Positions 1-7,563 of a stretch of 33,358 nt of DNA are shown in pieces. This DNA comes from Oscillospiraceae bacterium (GTDB lineage: Bacteria > Bacillota > Clostridia > Oscillospirales > Oscillospiraceae). The DNA is taken from assembly GCA_015068395.1 (NCBI GenBank), contig SVKP01000116.1:1-33358 (forward strand), in the 5' to 3' direction. Position numbers and translations under genes: made by a program. Below the pieces are notes generated by a model that searched no databases, was not told the DNA's origin, and saw nothing but the letters and a program-made list of their open reading frames with translations. The first letter of the stretch is position 1. Each line of letters opens with the position of its first letter.

Positions 1-388
1 GGGCGAGATCGACCCACTGACGATCATGGCGGACCAGTACGATCTGGTGTGCAACGGCGTGGAGCTCTCCTCCGGCGCGGTGCGCAACCACGACCCCGAG
101 ATCATGGTCAAGGCGTTCGAGCTGGTGCGCCTCGGCGAGGATGACGTCAAGGCGAAGTTCCCCGCGATGTACAACGCATTCTGCTACGGCGCACCGCCTC
201 ACGCAGGCATTGCGCCGGGCGTGGACCGCATGGTCATGCTGCTCGCGGGCGAGGATTCCATTCGCGAGATCATCCCCTTCCCGATGAACAAGAACGCGCA
301 GGACGTGATGATGGGCGCGCCGAGCGAGGTCACGCAGAAGCAGCTTGACGAGCTCCATATCAAAGTCACTGCCCACGAGGATGAATAA
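1..388 (+). CDS. aspS: Aspartyl-tRNA synthetase, C-terminal part (5' end outside window)
   Basis: Charges tRNA-Asp (or Asp/Asn) with aspartate in the cytoplasm. The reading frame is open from base 2, so the gene begins before the window; only about 128 C-terminal residues are present. The class II synthetase motif 3 region is clear: a [15 protein letters not shown] stretch with the ATP-binding arginine, followed by [25 protein letters not shown], which is typical of the bacterial AspS C-terminus. The upstream YGAPPHAG segment also fits. The stop is TAA at 386-388, and only 11 bases separate it from the next gene, which suggests co-transcription. The family is certain; the tRNA specificity (discriminating or not) cannot be judged from this part. 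Confidence 0.96.
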   Translation, partial: GEIDPLTIMADQYDLVCNGVELSSGAVRNHDPEIMVKAFELVRLGEDDVKAKFPAMYNAFCYGAPPHAGIAPGVDRMVMLLAGEDSIREIIPFPMNKNAQDVMMGAPSEVTQKQLDELHIKVTAHEDE

Positions 389-399
389 TTTCAATTAGT

Positions 400-1653
400 A
401 TGAAACGCTTTTTTGCTCTGTTCCTGATAACCTTCCTTCTGACGCTCGCCGGCTGCGGCGAGCGTCAGGTCGATGTGCAGACGGAGGAGCCTGAGCTGCC
501 GCTGGCGGCGGAGGAGCCGAAGGAGCCAAAATACCTTCCCGAGACCTCTCCCGCGCGCGAGCAGCAGGAGGCGGAGGAACAGGCGGAGCAGGAGGACGAG
601 GCGGCGCGGGAGGAGCGGCGCGAGGAAACGCTTCGCGCGCTGCTGGAGGGCATGACGCTGGAGGAAAAGGTCGGCCAGCTCTTTTTCGTGCGTTGCCCGG
701 AGAGCGCGGCGGCGGACAAGATCGAGCAGTACCATCTCGGCGGCGTGCTGCTGTTTTCGCGCGACTATCAGGACTCCATGGGCGGTTGGCTGACGGCGCA
801 GCAGTTCACGAGCAAGCTGGAAAGCTATCAGGTCACGGCGGCGTATGACACGGGTATCCCGCTGTTCATCGGCTCGGACGAGGAGGGCGGCACCGTGACG
901 CGCGCGAGCCGGAACCCCAACCTCTTCCCCTCCCGCTCCAAGTCCCCGCAGGAGCTGTACGCCGCGGGCGGGCTTGGCGCGATTTTGAACGACGCAGCGC
1001 AGAAGAACGATTTGCTGTTCAAATACGGTATCAACGTCAACTTCGCGCCGGTGTGCGACGTGTCCACCAGTCCCAACGACTTTATCTACGCGCGCAGCTA
1101 TGGAAAAAACGCCTCCGAGACGGCGGAATATGTCGAGTCGGTCGTCTCCGTGATGAACGACGAGCATGTCGCCGCCGTGCTCAAGCACTTCCCTGGCTAT
1201 GGGGACAACAAGGACACGCACACGGGCATTTCGGTGGACGAGCGCCCGCTGGAATGGTTCCAGCGCTCCGACCTGCTGCCGTTTTTGAGCGGTATCCGGG
1301 CGGGCGCGCCCTTCGTGCTCGTCAGCCACAACATCGTGCGCTGTATGGACGACACGCTGCCCGCCTCCCTCTCCCCTGCCGTGCATCAGCTGCTACGGGA
1401 GATGGGCTTCACCGGCGTTGCGCTGACCGACGACCTTGCGATGGAGGCGGTGAGCGCCTACGCGAAGGATGGCAACATTGCGGTGCTGGCGTTGCAGGCG
1501 GGCAACGATATGGTCGTGACCACGGATTTTGAAAAGCAGATCCCCCGCGTGATTGCTGCGGTGCGGGACGGCACGCTGGACGAATCGCTCATCGACGCCG
1601 CGTGCCTGCGCGTTCTGCGTACAAAAATGCAGATGGGTCTGCTGAAAGGTTGA
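400..1653 (+). CDS. Lipoprotein glycoside hydrolase family 3 beta-N-acetylhexosaminidase (NagZ-like)
   Basis: Predicted to remove terminal N-acetylglucosamine from muropeptides or other glycans at the outer face of the membrane. Residues 1-18 form a lipoprotein signal with lipobox LAGC (Cys19). Residues 29-78 are a very acidic, Glu/Ala-rich linker. The GH3 barrel runs from about 80 to the end. It contains the NagZ-type motif KHFPGYGDNKDTH (262-274), whose Asp272/His274 form the acid-base dyad, and TDD (343-345), whose middle Asp is the expected nucleophile. At 417 residues it lacks the second GH3 domain, as single-domain NagZ enzymes do. The usual His of KHFPGHG is Tyr here. No strong SD precedes the ATG, so translation may lean on the adjacent aspS. 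The hexosaminidase class is solid; the natural substrate is inferred. Confidence 0.9.
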   Translation: MKRFFALFLITFLLTLAGCGERQVDVQTEEPELPLAAEEPKEPKYLPETSPAREQQEAEEQAEQEDEAAREERREETLRALLEGMTLEEKVGQLFFVRCPESAAADKIEQYHLGGVLLFSRDYQDSMGGWLTAQQFTSKLESYQVTAAYDTGIPLFIGSDEEGGTVTRASRNPNLFPSRSKSPQELYAAGGLGAILNDAAQKNDLLFKYGINVNFAPVCDVSTSPNDFIYARSYGKNASETAEYVESVVSVMNDEHVAAVLKHFPGYGDNKDTHTGISVDERPLEWFQRSDLLPFLSGIRAGAPFVLVSHNIVRCMDDTLPASLSPAVHQLLREMGFTGVALTDDLAMEAVSAYAKDGNIAVLALQAGNDMVVTTDFEKQIPRVIAAVRDGTLDESLIDAACLRVLRTKMQMGLLKG

Positions 1654-1663
1654 GGATTTCCCC

Positions 1664-2812
1664 ATGGAAACAAAAAAGCTCTATTATGATGATCCCTTTC
1701 TCCGTGAATTTACGGCGCAGGTGCTCACCTGCGAGCAGGTAAAGGGCGGCTGGGCGGTCGTTCTGGACGCGACGGCATTCTATCCCGAGGGCGGCGGACA
1801 ACCGGCGGATCACGGGACGCTCGGCGGCGTCCGCGTGCTGGACGTGCATGAGAAGGACGGCGCAATCATTCACCTGTGCGACGCTCCGCTGGAACCGGGC
1901 GCAGCCGTTTGCGGCGCGCTGGACTGGGAGCGCCGCTTTGACCACATGCAGCAGCACTCGGGCGAGCACATCTGCTCCGGGCTGATCTGCGCGCGCTACG
2001 GCTGTGACAACGTGGGCTTCCATCTGGGCGCGGACGTCGTGACGATCGACTTCAACGCCGACATTGCGTGGGAGGAGCTGATGGAGCTCGAACGCCGCGC
2101 CAACGCCTATCTCCATGAGGACCACGCCATCGAGATCGGCTTCTACCGCGGCGCGGCGCTGGACGCGATCGACTACCGCAGCAAGAAGCCCATCGAGGGC
2201 GACGTGCGCATTGTGCGCTTTCCCGGCGCGGATTGCTGCGCCTGCTGCGGAACGCATGTGAGAAGCAGCGGGCAGGTCGGCGTCGTCAAGTTCCTCTCCT
2301 GCCAGAAATTCCGCGAGGGCGTACGTATTGAGCTGCTGTGCGGTGCGCGCGCGTATCGCGCGCTTGCGGTGGCGTGGGAGCAGAATCTTCATGTCGCGCA
2401 GTCGCTCTCGGCGAAGCCGACGGAGAGCGCGGCGGCAGTGAAGCGGCTGGAGGACGAGCTGGGAGAGGTCAAGCTGCGCGCCGCGCGGCTGGAGGGCCAG
2501 GTGTTCGCGCAGGTCGCGGCTAGGCTTGCGGGTGAGGGCGATGTGCTGCTCTTCGAGGACGAGATGTCCCCCGACAGCGTGCGCCGCCTCTGCGACGCGG
2601 TGCTGGACACCTGCGGCGGACGCTGCGCGGTGTTTGCGGGCGCGGACGGCGCGTGGAAGTACGCCGTGGGCCAGCGCGACGGCGACCTGCGCGAGTTGGT
2701 AAAGGCGCTCAATGAAGCGCTAAACGGCCGCGGCGGCGGCAAGCCCTTCTTCGCGCAGGGCAGCGCAAGCTGCACAAGGAAGGAGATCGAAGCGTTTTTC
2801 GCGGGAGTGTGA
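1664..2812 (+). CDS. Alanyl-tRNA editing protein, long form (AlaX-L type with DHHA1-like tail)
   Basis: A free-standing trans-editing factor expected to hydrolyse Ser- or Gly-mischarged tRNA-Ala. The N-terminal part resembles the AlaRS beta-barrel (FYPEGGGQPADHG at 40-51). The editing-site zinc ligands are present as H98-SGE-H102 and as C194-CGT-H198 in a cysteine-rich segment. Residues about 245-290 look coiled-coil, and the C-terminus carries the DHHA1 signature GRGGGKPFFAQG. The length (382 residues) fits AlaX-L proteins, and there is no aminoacylation domain. The ATG lies 10 bases after the GH3 stop, so the two are probably co-transcribed. Alternative names are 'alanyl-tRNA editing protein' or 'DHHA1 domain protein'. 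Confidence 0.92.
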   Translation: METKKLYYDDPFLREFTAQVLTCEQVKGGWAVVLDATAFYPEGGGQPADHGTLGGVRVLDVHEKDGAIIHLCDAPLEPGAAVCGALDWERRFDHMQQHSGEHICSGLICARYGCDNVGFHLGADVVTIDFNADIAWEELMELERRANAYLHEDHAIEIGFYRGAALDAIDYRSKKPIEGDVRIVRFPGADCCACCGTHVRSSGQVGVVKFLSCQKFREGVRIELLCGARAYRALAVAWEQNLHVAQSLSAKPTESAAAVKRLEDELGEVKLRAARLEGQVFAQVAARLAGEGDVLLFEDEMSPDSVRRLCDAVLDTCGGRCAVFAGADGAWKYAVGQRDGDLRELVKALNEALNGRGGGKPFFAQGSASCTRKEIEAFFAGV

Positions 2813-2840
2813 CGCATACTCCTTCTACTTTTCGCACTCC

Positions 2841-2931
2841 CTCTACTTTTCGACGTCTCGAAAAGTCAGCTTCGCCGACAGCTCCCTCTTTGAGGGAGGT
2901 GGCACGCACGCAGCGCGAGACGAAAGGAGAT
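2841..2931. repeat. Interspersed palindromic repeat, copy A
   Basis: A non-coding block that begins CTCTACTTTTCGACGTCTC, passes through a GCTTCGCCGACAGCTCCCTC core, has a short CCCTC/GAGGG hairpin, and ends GGTGGCACGC...GCAGCGCG...ACGAAAGGAG. Nearly the same left and right halves recur at 3021-3151. A fragment of the left end (CTACTTTTCG) also sits just upstream at 2826-2835. Repeats with this kind of core are common between genes of GC-rich gut Clostridia; I recognise the style, not a named family. Confidence 0.75.
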
Positions 2932-2953
2932 CTCCCGCAAAGAGTGCACCGAT

Positions 2954-3000
2954 ATAACCAAAAACGGACGAAGCCTCGCGGCTCCGTCCGTTTTGGGTTA
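2954..3000. terminator. Strong bidirectional terminator between alaX and nhaC
   Basis: A long inverted repeat. The arm starting AAAACGGACGAAGCC is matched by GGCTCCGTCCGTTTT across a TCGC loop with one mismatch, and the pairing extends outward into ATAACC/GGGTTA. A-runs on one side and T-runs on the other allow use from both strands. It sits between convergent genes and between the two repeat copies. Confidence 0.8.
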
Positions 3001-3020
3001 TTCGATTGAGGTGCAGACTC

Positions 3021-3151
3021 CTCTACTTTTCGACGTCTCAAAAGTCGGCTTCGCCGACAGCTCCCTCGAAGAGAGAGCCTAAGAAGGGCTCGTCCTTTAG
3101 CCTCCCGCTCCAGAGGGAGGTGGCACGCGCGCAGCGCGTGACGAAGGGAGT
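3021..3151. repeat. Interspersed palindromic repeat, copy B (longer)
   Basis: Shares the left half (CTCTACTTTTCGACGTCTC...TCGGCTTCGCCGACAGCTCCCTC) and the right half (GAGGGAGGTGGCACGC...GCAGCGCG...ACGAAGGGAG) with copy A. About 40 extra bases lie between the halves (roughly 3068-3110), containing AAGGGCTCGTCCTTTAGCC. It runs right up to the nhaC stop codon at 3154. No coding potential is apparent. Confidence 0.75.
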
Positions 3152-3153
3152 CT

Positions 3154-4677
3154 TTACGCCTTCTTCGGCTGCATCGAGCGGATGATAAGCAGCGTGAAGA
3201 CCATCAGGGCGATGCTCAGGGGCAGGCAAACGTACCACATGCGCACAAAGCCCGCGACGATATAGGTGAACAGCGACACGCCCGCGGCGGTCAGCGCGTA
3301 GGGCAGCTGCGTGGAGACGTGCTGCACGTGGTTGCACTGCGCGCCCGCACTCGCCATGATCGTAGTATCGGAGATCGGGGAGCAGTGGTCGCCGAGCACC
3401 GCGCCAGCCATGCAGGCAGAGATGGAGATAATCATCAGCTCATTGCCCATGTTTGCGCCGAAGACGTCGACAACGATCGGGATCAGGATGCCGAAGGTGC
3501 CCCAGCTCGTGCCGGTCGCGAATGCGAGGAATCCGCCGACGACGAACACCAGCGCGGGCAGCAGGCACATCAGCAGGTCGTTGCCGTTGTGCGCGGCGCT
3601 GTCGACGAGAGCCGCCACGTTCTCCTTCGCGCCCAGGGAGTCGGTCATCGCCTTGAGCGTCCACGCGAAGGTCAGCACCAGAATGGCCGGGACCATCGCC
3701 TTGAATCCCTCGGGAACGGCGTTCATGACCTCGTTGAAGTCCAGCACGCGCGTCGCGAGATAGAATATGATCGTGATGATAAGTGCCACGGCGGAGCCGT
3801 ACATCAGACCCACGGAGGCGTCGGAATTCGCAAAGGCGTCGACGAAGGTCTCGCCCTCGAAGAAGCCGCCGGTGTAGATCATGCCGACGACGCAGCAGAC
3901 GATCAGCACGATGATCGGGACGATCAGGTGCATGACCTTGCCTTTGCTGCTCACGGGCGGGTTGGGCATGTCGTCCGCGCCGGTGATGCTCGGATGCGAG
4001 TGCTTTTCCTCCAGCTTCTTCGCAAGCTCGGCGGCGCGCATCGGGCCGTAGTCGAACTCTCCGAGTGCGAGCGTGACCATCATTGCCAGCGTCGCGAACG
4101 CGTAGAAGTTATAGGGGATCGCGCGCACGAACAGGTCGAGGCCGTTCGCGCCGTCCACAAAGCCCGTGACAGCCGCCGCCCACGACGAGATCGGGGCGAT
4201 GATGCACACGGGCGCGGCGGTCGCGTCGATCAGGTAGGCGAGCTTGGCGCGGGTGATGCCGTGCCGCTCCGCCAGCGGGCTCATCACGGAGCCGACGGTC
4301 AGGCAGTTGAAATAGTCGTCGATGAAGATCAGCACGCCCAGCGCGATGGTCGCGAGCTGCGCGCCGGTCTTGGTCTTGACGTGCTCCACCGACCAGCGGC
4401 CGAACGCCGCAGAGCCGCCCGCGCGGTTCATCAGCATGACGATCGCGCCGAGGATGACGAGAAACACCAGAATGCCGACGTTCCACCCGTCGGTCAGCGA
4501 GCCGACCATGCCGTTGACAAAGACGTGCTCCAGCGTGCCGGAAAAGCTGAACCCGGAGTACATCATGCCGCCGACGAGTATGCCGATGAACAGAGACGAG
4601 TAGACCTCCTTCGTGATCAGCGCCAGTGCAATGGCGATGATCGGGGGCAGCAGGGAAATAATTGTCTGTCCTAGCAT
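3154..4677 (-). CDS. Na+/H+ antiporter, NhaC family (COG1757)
   Basis: A 507-residue polytopic membrane protein with about 11-12 hydrophobic segments, expected to exchange Na+ (or a Na+-coupled organic acid) for protons. Family signs include the start (IISLLPPIIAIALALITKEV), the acidic FIDDYFNCLTVGSVMSPL stretch (Asp120/Asp121 inside a membrane helix), the CIIAPISSWAA segment, and the late GTSWGTFGILIPI and GDHCSPISDTTIMAS motifs characteristic of NhaC-type carriers. The ATG is preceded by GGGAGGAAG at good spacing and by a consensus promoter. It is probably monocistronic, ending at a terminator. Relatives include Na+/H+ and malate/lactate antiporters, and the substrate cannot be decided here. 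Confidence 0.92.
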   Translation of the reverse strand: MLGQTIISLLPPIIAIALALITKEVYSSLFIGILVGGMMYSGFSFSGTLEHVFVNGMVGSLTDGWNVGILVFLVILGAIVMLMNRAGGSAAFGRWSVEHVKTKTGAQLATIALGVLIFIDDYFNCLTVGSVMSPLAERHGITRAKLAYLIDATAAPVCIIAPISSWAAAVTGFVDGANGLDLFVRAIPYNFYAFATLAMMVTLALGEFDYGPMRAAELAKKLEEKHSHPSITGADDMPNPPVSSKGKVMHLIVPIIVLIVCCVVGMIYTGGFFEGETFVDAFANSDASVGLMYGSAVALIITIIFYLATRVLDFNEVMNAVPEGFKAMVPAILVLTFAWTLKAMTDSLGAKENVAALVDSAAHNGNDLLMCLLPALVFVVGGFLAFATGTSWGTFGILIPIVVDVFGANMGNELMIISISACMAGAVLGDHCSPISDTTIMASAGAQCNHVQHVSTQLPYALTAAGVSLFTYIVAGFVRMWYVCLPLSIALMVFTLLIIRSMQPKKA

Positions 4678-4723
4678 AGTTTCTTCCTCCCAATTCTTTA
4701 GTTAAGAAAAGTGCTATGTGCAA

Positions 4724-4752
4724 AGTATACTCGAGTTACCCTTCATGGTCAA
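4724..4752 (-). promoter_or_regulatory. Sigma-A type promoter for the nhaC-family gene
   Basis: On the minus strand the -35 box is TTGACC (4747-4752), the spacer is 17 bases and the -10 box is TATACT (4724-4729). Transcription would start about 40 bases before the ATG at 4677. The -35 box lies just after the dacA-like stop codon at 4766, so this gene can be expressed independently. Confidence 0.8.
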
Positions 4753-4765
4753 GAAAAAAAATAGC

Positions 4766-5899
4766 TCATGCGCCGCAGAATGCCAACCGAAGCAGCCGGC
4801 GGAGCATCTGCGCCCAGGTGACGTGCGCCACACCCTCCCCTGCGAGGATGGGCAGCACGGCGACAGTCTCCCCCGCCGCGTCGAAAATGCGCAGCTCGCC
4901 CAGCCTCTCCCCCTCACTGACGGGCGCGGGGACGGACTCGGGCAGCACGAGCTCCTTTGTGAGCCCGCCCAGCCGCGCCTTTTCCAGCAGCAACGTGTTG
5001 TCCCGCGTCAGCACGGGCTGCACGGCGTCGCGCTCCCCCAGCTCCACGGGAAGCGGCGCAAGCGCGGCGTCCGGCGCGACGGTCACGAGCGCATAGGTCG
5101 CAAAGCCGTAATCCAGCAGCATTTTGGCGTCGTTGAAGCGCGCGTCGCTGGTCTTGCCCTGCATGATTACGGCGATCAGCTCCATGCCGTTCCGTTCGGC
5201 GGTCGCGCTCAGGCAGTAGCCCGCCGCGTCGGTGGAGCCGGTCTTGAGCCCGGTCGCGCCGTCGTAATAGCGGATGAGCTTGTTGGTGTTCACAAGCATG
5301 GACTCCCCGTCGCGCAGCGAATCCATCCAGATGGTTGTGAACTGCCGGAGGTCGGGGTGGTTCAAAATCAGCTCGCGGGACATGAGCGCGATGTCGTAGG
5401 CGGAGGAGACGTGCCCCGCAGCAGGCAGGCCCGTGGCGTTGACAAAGTGCGTGTCGTGCATGCCCAGCTCCTGCGCGCGGCGGTTCATGCGCTCCACAAA
5501 GGCGTCCTCGCTCCCGGCGAGGTGTTCGCCGAGCGCGACGGCGGCGTCGTTCCCGGAGACGACGCACACTGCCTTGAGCAAGTCGCGCACAGTCATGCGC
5601 TCGCCCTCCTTCAGCCAGATCTGGCTGCCGCCCATCGAGCTTGCGTGCGCGCTGCCGGTCACGACGTCGTCGTAGGAGAGCAGCCCCGCGTCGATCGCCT
5701 CCATCGTCAGCAGCAGCGTCATCACCTTGGTCACGCTTGCGGGCTCGCGCGGCGTGTGCTCGTCCTTGGCGTAGAGCACGGTCCCGGTGCTCTTCTCCAT
5801 CAGCACGGCGGACGGCGCGTCGACCTCCACCGCCGCGCGCGCGTCCACGCAGCCCAAAACCAGCGCCAGCAGGCAGAATACGGCAAAAAAACGTTTCAT
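4766..5899 (-). CDS. D-alanyl-D-alanine carboxypeptidase (PBP5/DacA-DacF family, peptidase S11)
   Basis: Trims the terminal D-Ala of peptidoglycan stem peptides outside the cell. The N-terminus is a signal peptide (positively charged MKR, hydrophobic to about 16, possible cleavage after Ala-Arg-Ala near 22; Cys17 makes a lipoprotein form conceivable). The three active-site motifs are intact: SVTK (55-58, nucleophile Ser55), SGN (115-117) and KTGST (219-223). The C-terminal third is the beta-rich PBP5 domain. The last residues are arginine-rich and could be the usual membrane-associating tail. The SD is GGGAGGGG, 7 bases before the ATG. It is divergent from tRNA-Gly. Confidence 0.95.
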   Translation of the reverse strand: MKRFFAVFCLLALVLGCVDARAAVEVDAPSAVLMEKSTGTVLYAKDEHTPREPASVTKVMTLLLTMEAIDAGLLSYDDVVTGSAHASSMGGSQIWLKEGERMTVRDLLKAVCVVSGNDAAVALGEHLAGSEDAFVERMNRRAQELGMHDTHFVNATGLPAAGHVSSAYDIALMSRELILNHPDLRQFTTIWMDSLRDGESMLVNTNKLIRYYDGATGLKTGSTDAAGYCLSATAERNGMELIAVIMQGKTSDARFNDAKMLLDYGFATYALVTVAPDAALAPLPVELGERDAVQPVLTRDNTLLLEKARLGGLTKELVLPESVPAPVSEGERLGELRIFDAAGETVAVLPILAGEGVAHVTWAQMLRRLLRLAFCGA

Positions 5900-5968
5900 G
5901 CAAAGCCCCTCCCAAACAGTTGTTGAAATAAATTATGCCGTTTGGTCGGAAAAGATACATTTTTCGCC

Positions 5969-5997
5969 TTGCAAACCGCGGAGATATCTGTTATAAT
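5969..5997 (+). promoter_or_regulatory. Promoter of tRNA-Gly
   Basis: TTGCAA (5969-5974), a 17-base spacer and a perfect TATAAT (5992-5997). The mature tRNA begins at 6026, giving a leader of about 20 bases. Confidence 0.85.
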
Positions 5998-6025
5998 ACG
6001 TCTCGCGCAAGTGAATCAGGAGCAT

Positions 6026-6099
6026 GCAGGGTTGGTATATCGGTATTACAGCGGCTTCCCAAGCCGTTAAGGCGGGTTCGACTCCCGTACCCTGCTCCA
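6026..6099 (+). tRNA. tRNA-Gly (anticodon CCC)
   Basis: A 74-base cloverleaf. The acceptor stem GCAGGGT pairs with ACCCTGC. The anticodon arm GCGGC-TTCCCAA-GCCGT gives anticodon CCC, reading GGG. The variable loop has four bases, the T arm is GCGGG-TTCGACT-CCCGT, and the discriminator T and CCA are encoded. It is a single gene between its own promoter and a strong terminator. Confidence 0.95.
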
Positions 6100-6101
6100 T
6101 C

Positions 6102-6143
6102 AAAAAAGCGTCTTTTGTCCACCGGGACAAAAGACGCTTTTTT
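6102..6143 (+). terminator. Terminator of tRNA-Gly
   Basis: A perfect 19-base-pair stem (AAAAAAGCGTCTTTTGTCC and its complement) around an ACCG loop, ending in a run of T. It starts two bases after the encoded CCA. Confidence 0.95.
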
Positions 6144-6147
6144 GAAC

Positions 6148-6298
6148 GATGTGTTCCGCTGCGCGGAACGTGATGTTTCCTTCGGAAGTGACGCGCCATG
6201 CAGCGTGATGTGCGCTTCGCGCATGAAAAGCGGAACACATCACATCACTGCGACCGCAGGGAGCACCATCACTATGCCTCAAGGCATAACATCACTTG
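6148..6298. repeat. Chain of small hairpins separated by a GTGATGT-like spacer
   Basis: Non-coding. At least five short hairpins of different sequence follow one another: CCGCTGCGCGG, TTCCTTCGGAA, TGCGCTTCGCGCA, TGCGACCGCA, and TATGCCT-CA-AGGCATA (6273-6288). They are separated by GTGATGT/GTGACG or the complement ACATCAC. The first 12 bases (6148-6159) are perfectly complementary to 6230-6241, so the inner hairpins could sit inside one closed multi-branched structure. The stems vary while the spacer is kept, so it looks like a structural repeat rather than decayed coding DNA. Confidence 0.65.
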
Positions 6299-6319
6299 CG
6301 GACTAGCACAGGACAACGC

Positions 6320-6348
6320 TTGAAAAAGCTCTATATACTCTGTATAAT
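6320..6348 (+). promoter_or_regulatory. Promoter of the DUF3800 gene
   Basis: TTGAAA (6320-6325), 17 bases, TATAAT (6343-6348). The likely transcript start is about 35 bases before the TTG start codon at 6388. Confidence 0.8.
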
Positions 6349-6387
6349 ATCAAAAGATGAAGAATTCCAAGGAAAGGAGATATAGCC

Positions 6388-7185
6388 TTGACATATATTC
6401 TTTATTGTGATGAATCCGCAGATCATGGAGAAAAGTTTTCGGATTTTTTTGGTGGTTGTATTATAGATAGCGCTAATCAGAACGATATAGTGACTGCGCT
6501 TGAAAACAAAAAGAAGCAATTGAATCTAAACGCAGAATTAAAATGGACTAAAGTCACAGAGAATTATTTGGACAAGTATTTTGAAATGATTGATCTATTC
6601 TTTGACTTTGTTGAGTCGGGAAAAGTCAAAGTAAGAATCATGTTTAGAAAAACAGACGATGCATTTAAACGTTCTGAGGATGCAATAGACAACAAGTATT
6701 TCAAACTGTACTATCAATTTATTAAGCATTCATTTGGACTAAAAACAATTCCTGTTGATTGTACACCTGCTAAAATAATCCTATATTTGGATGTGCTACC
6801 CGATAAACATGGACAGCGCGAAAGATTCAAAGAGTATATTAGTTCAATACCGAGCTTTTCAGATTTTGAAGGCGTCAATATAGTTATTAGACCTCGTGAT
6901 ATTATTGAAGTCGATTCGCATGACCATGTCCTATTGCAATGTACTGATATTGTGCTGGGAGCTATGAATTTTAAACTGAATGAGTATAACAAGGCGAAAC
7001 CAGAAGGTAGTTACAGGCGAGGTAAACGGACAATAGCAAAAGAAAAACTATATAAGCATATCTTGGAAAGGATTTGCAGAATTCATCCGACATTCAATAT
7101 AGGAGTATCAACAGGATCACGAAATTATGATAATCCTCACTGGGAGAGTCCCTATGAGCACTGGCTGTTCCAGAGCACAAAATGA
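6388..7185 (+). CDS. DUF3800 domain protein
   Basis: A 265-residue soluble protein. It opens with YILYCDESAD, the DES motif (Asp8-Glu9-Ser10) that marks DUF3800 proteins. It continues with an ILYLDVLPDKH strand (Asp135) and ends its core with DSHDHVLLQCTDIVLGAM (Asp176, Asp187), matching the family's C-terminal Q-x-x-D-x-x-x-G-A pattern. The spread of acidic residues on strands is what one would expect of an RNase H-like metal site, but no enzyme activity is established. The start is TTG, placed 7 bases after GGAAAGGAGA. Base composition is far more AT-rich than the flanks, suggesting transfer. A structured element follows directly after the stop. DUF3800 genes are often found in mobile or defence-rich regions; the role here is unknown. 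Confidence 0.87.
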   Translation: MTYILYCDESADHGEKFSDFFGGCIIDSANQNDIVTALENKKKQLNLNAELKWTKVTENYLDKYFEMIDLFFDFVESGKVKVRIMFRKTDDAFKRSEDAIDNKYFKLYYQFIKHSFGLKTIPVDCTPAKIILYLDVLPDKHGQRERFKEYISSIPSFSDFEGVNIVIRPRDIIEVDSHDHVLLQCTDIVLGAMNFKLNEYNKAKPEGSYRRGKRTIAKEKLYKHILERICRIHPTFNIGVSTGSRNYDNPHWESPYEHWLFQSTK

Positions 7186-7187
7186 GA

Positions 7188-7257
7188 ATAGTGCCTGATA
7201 TCTTCTACATAAGGACCCCGCGTAGGAACGCAAGGCTTCAAAGATATGAGGCACTAT
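7188..7257 (+). ncRNA. Candidate structured RNA immediately downstream of the DUF3800 gene
   Basis: Bases 7188-7204 (ATAGTGCCTGATATCTT) pair with 7241-7257 (AAGATATGAGGCACTAT) along 17 positions with a single G-G mismatch. They close a 36-base internal region with a CTAC/GTAG stem (7205-7208 with 7222-7225) and a further GAA...TTC pairing. It begins three bases after the stop codon. It is not a normal terminator because no T-run follows the stem. Several structured RNA motifs near DUF3800 genes have been described from comparative genomics (named DUF3800-I and upward); position and shape make this a candidate, but I cannot match a consensus. Confidence 0.5.
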
Positions 7258-7389
7258 CTACCTTTAGTATATACTATACTGGTATCAGTATACTTAATTC
7301 TGTAAATCTGTCAATATCTCCTTTGCTTTTTCGGGATTATAGACAATTTGGTGGAACACATTAGTGCATTTTACCCGTACAAATAGTAT

Positions 7390-7519
7390 AGTATTTTTGC
7401 GTTAGTAGAGGACAGTCCATCATCGCAGGCAGTTCTTCATTATGCTTTTCTGTTTCTGCTTGACCTGCAATTGTGCTATTATACCGCATATTGGGCTCAA
7501 TTGTACAGTATTTTTGCGT
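7390..7519. repeat. 13-base direct repeat bounding a 104-base AT-rich segment
   Basis: AGTATTTTTGCGT occurs at 7390-7402 and again at 7507-7519. The whole stretch from 7258 to 7563 has no convincing gene. It contains AT-rich dyads around 7265-7294 (AGTATA/TATACT) and a short minus-strand open frame (7361 to about 7533, stop TAA at 7361) in which the direct repeat reads as QKY-x-TI at both ends. This may be the remnant of a small element or of a coding sequence. Confidence 0.4.
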
Positions 7520-7563
7520 GGTGTTGCCTTAGTTCATATTTGAATTAAATGGAGAAAAAACAT

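Noticed and set aside
6144-6300. CRISPR array
   Set aside because: The repeated part is only 6-7 bases, the units are hairpins of uneven length, and no cas genes are present.
7182-7364. Possible 60-codon gene starting inside the DUF3800 stop codon
   Set aside because: It has no SD of its own, reads through both arms of the long-stem element, and has no recognisable protein features. The RNA structure explains the sequence better.
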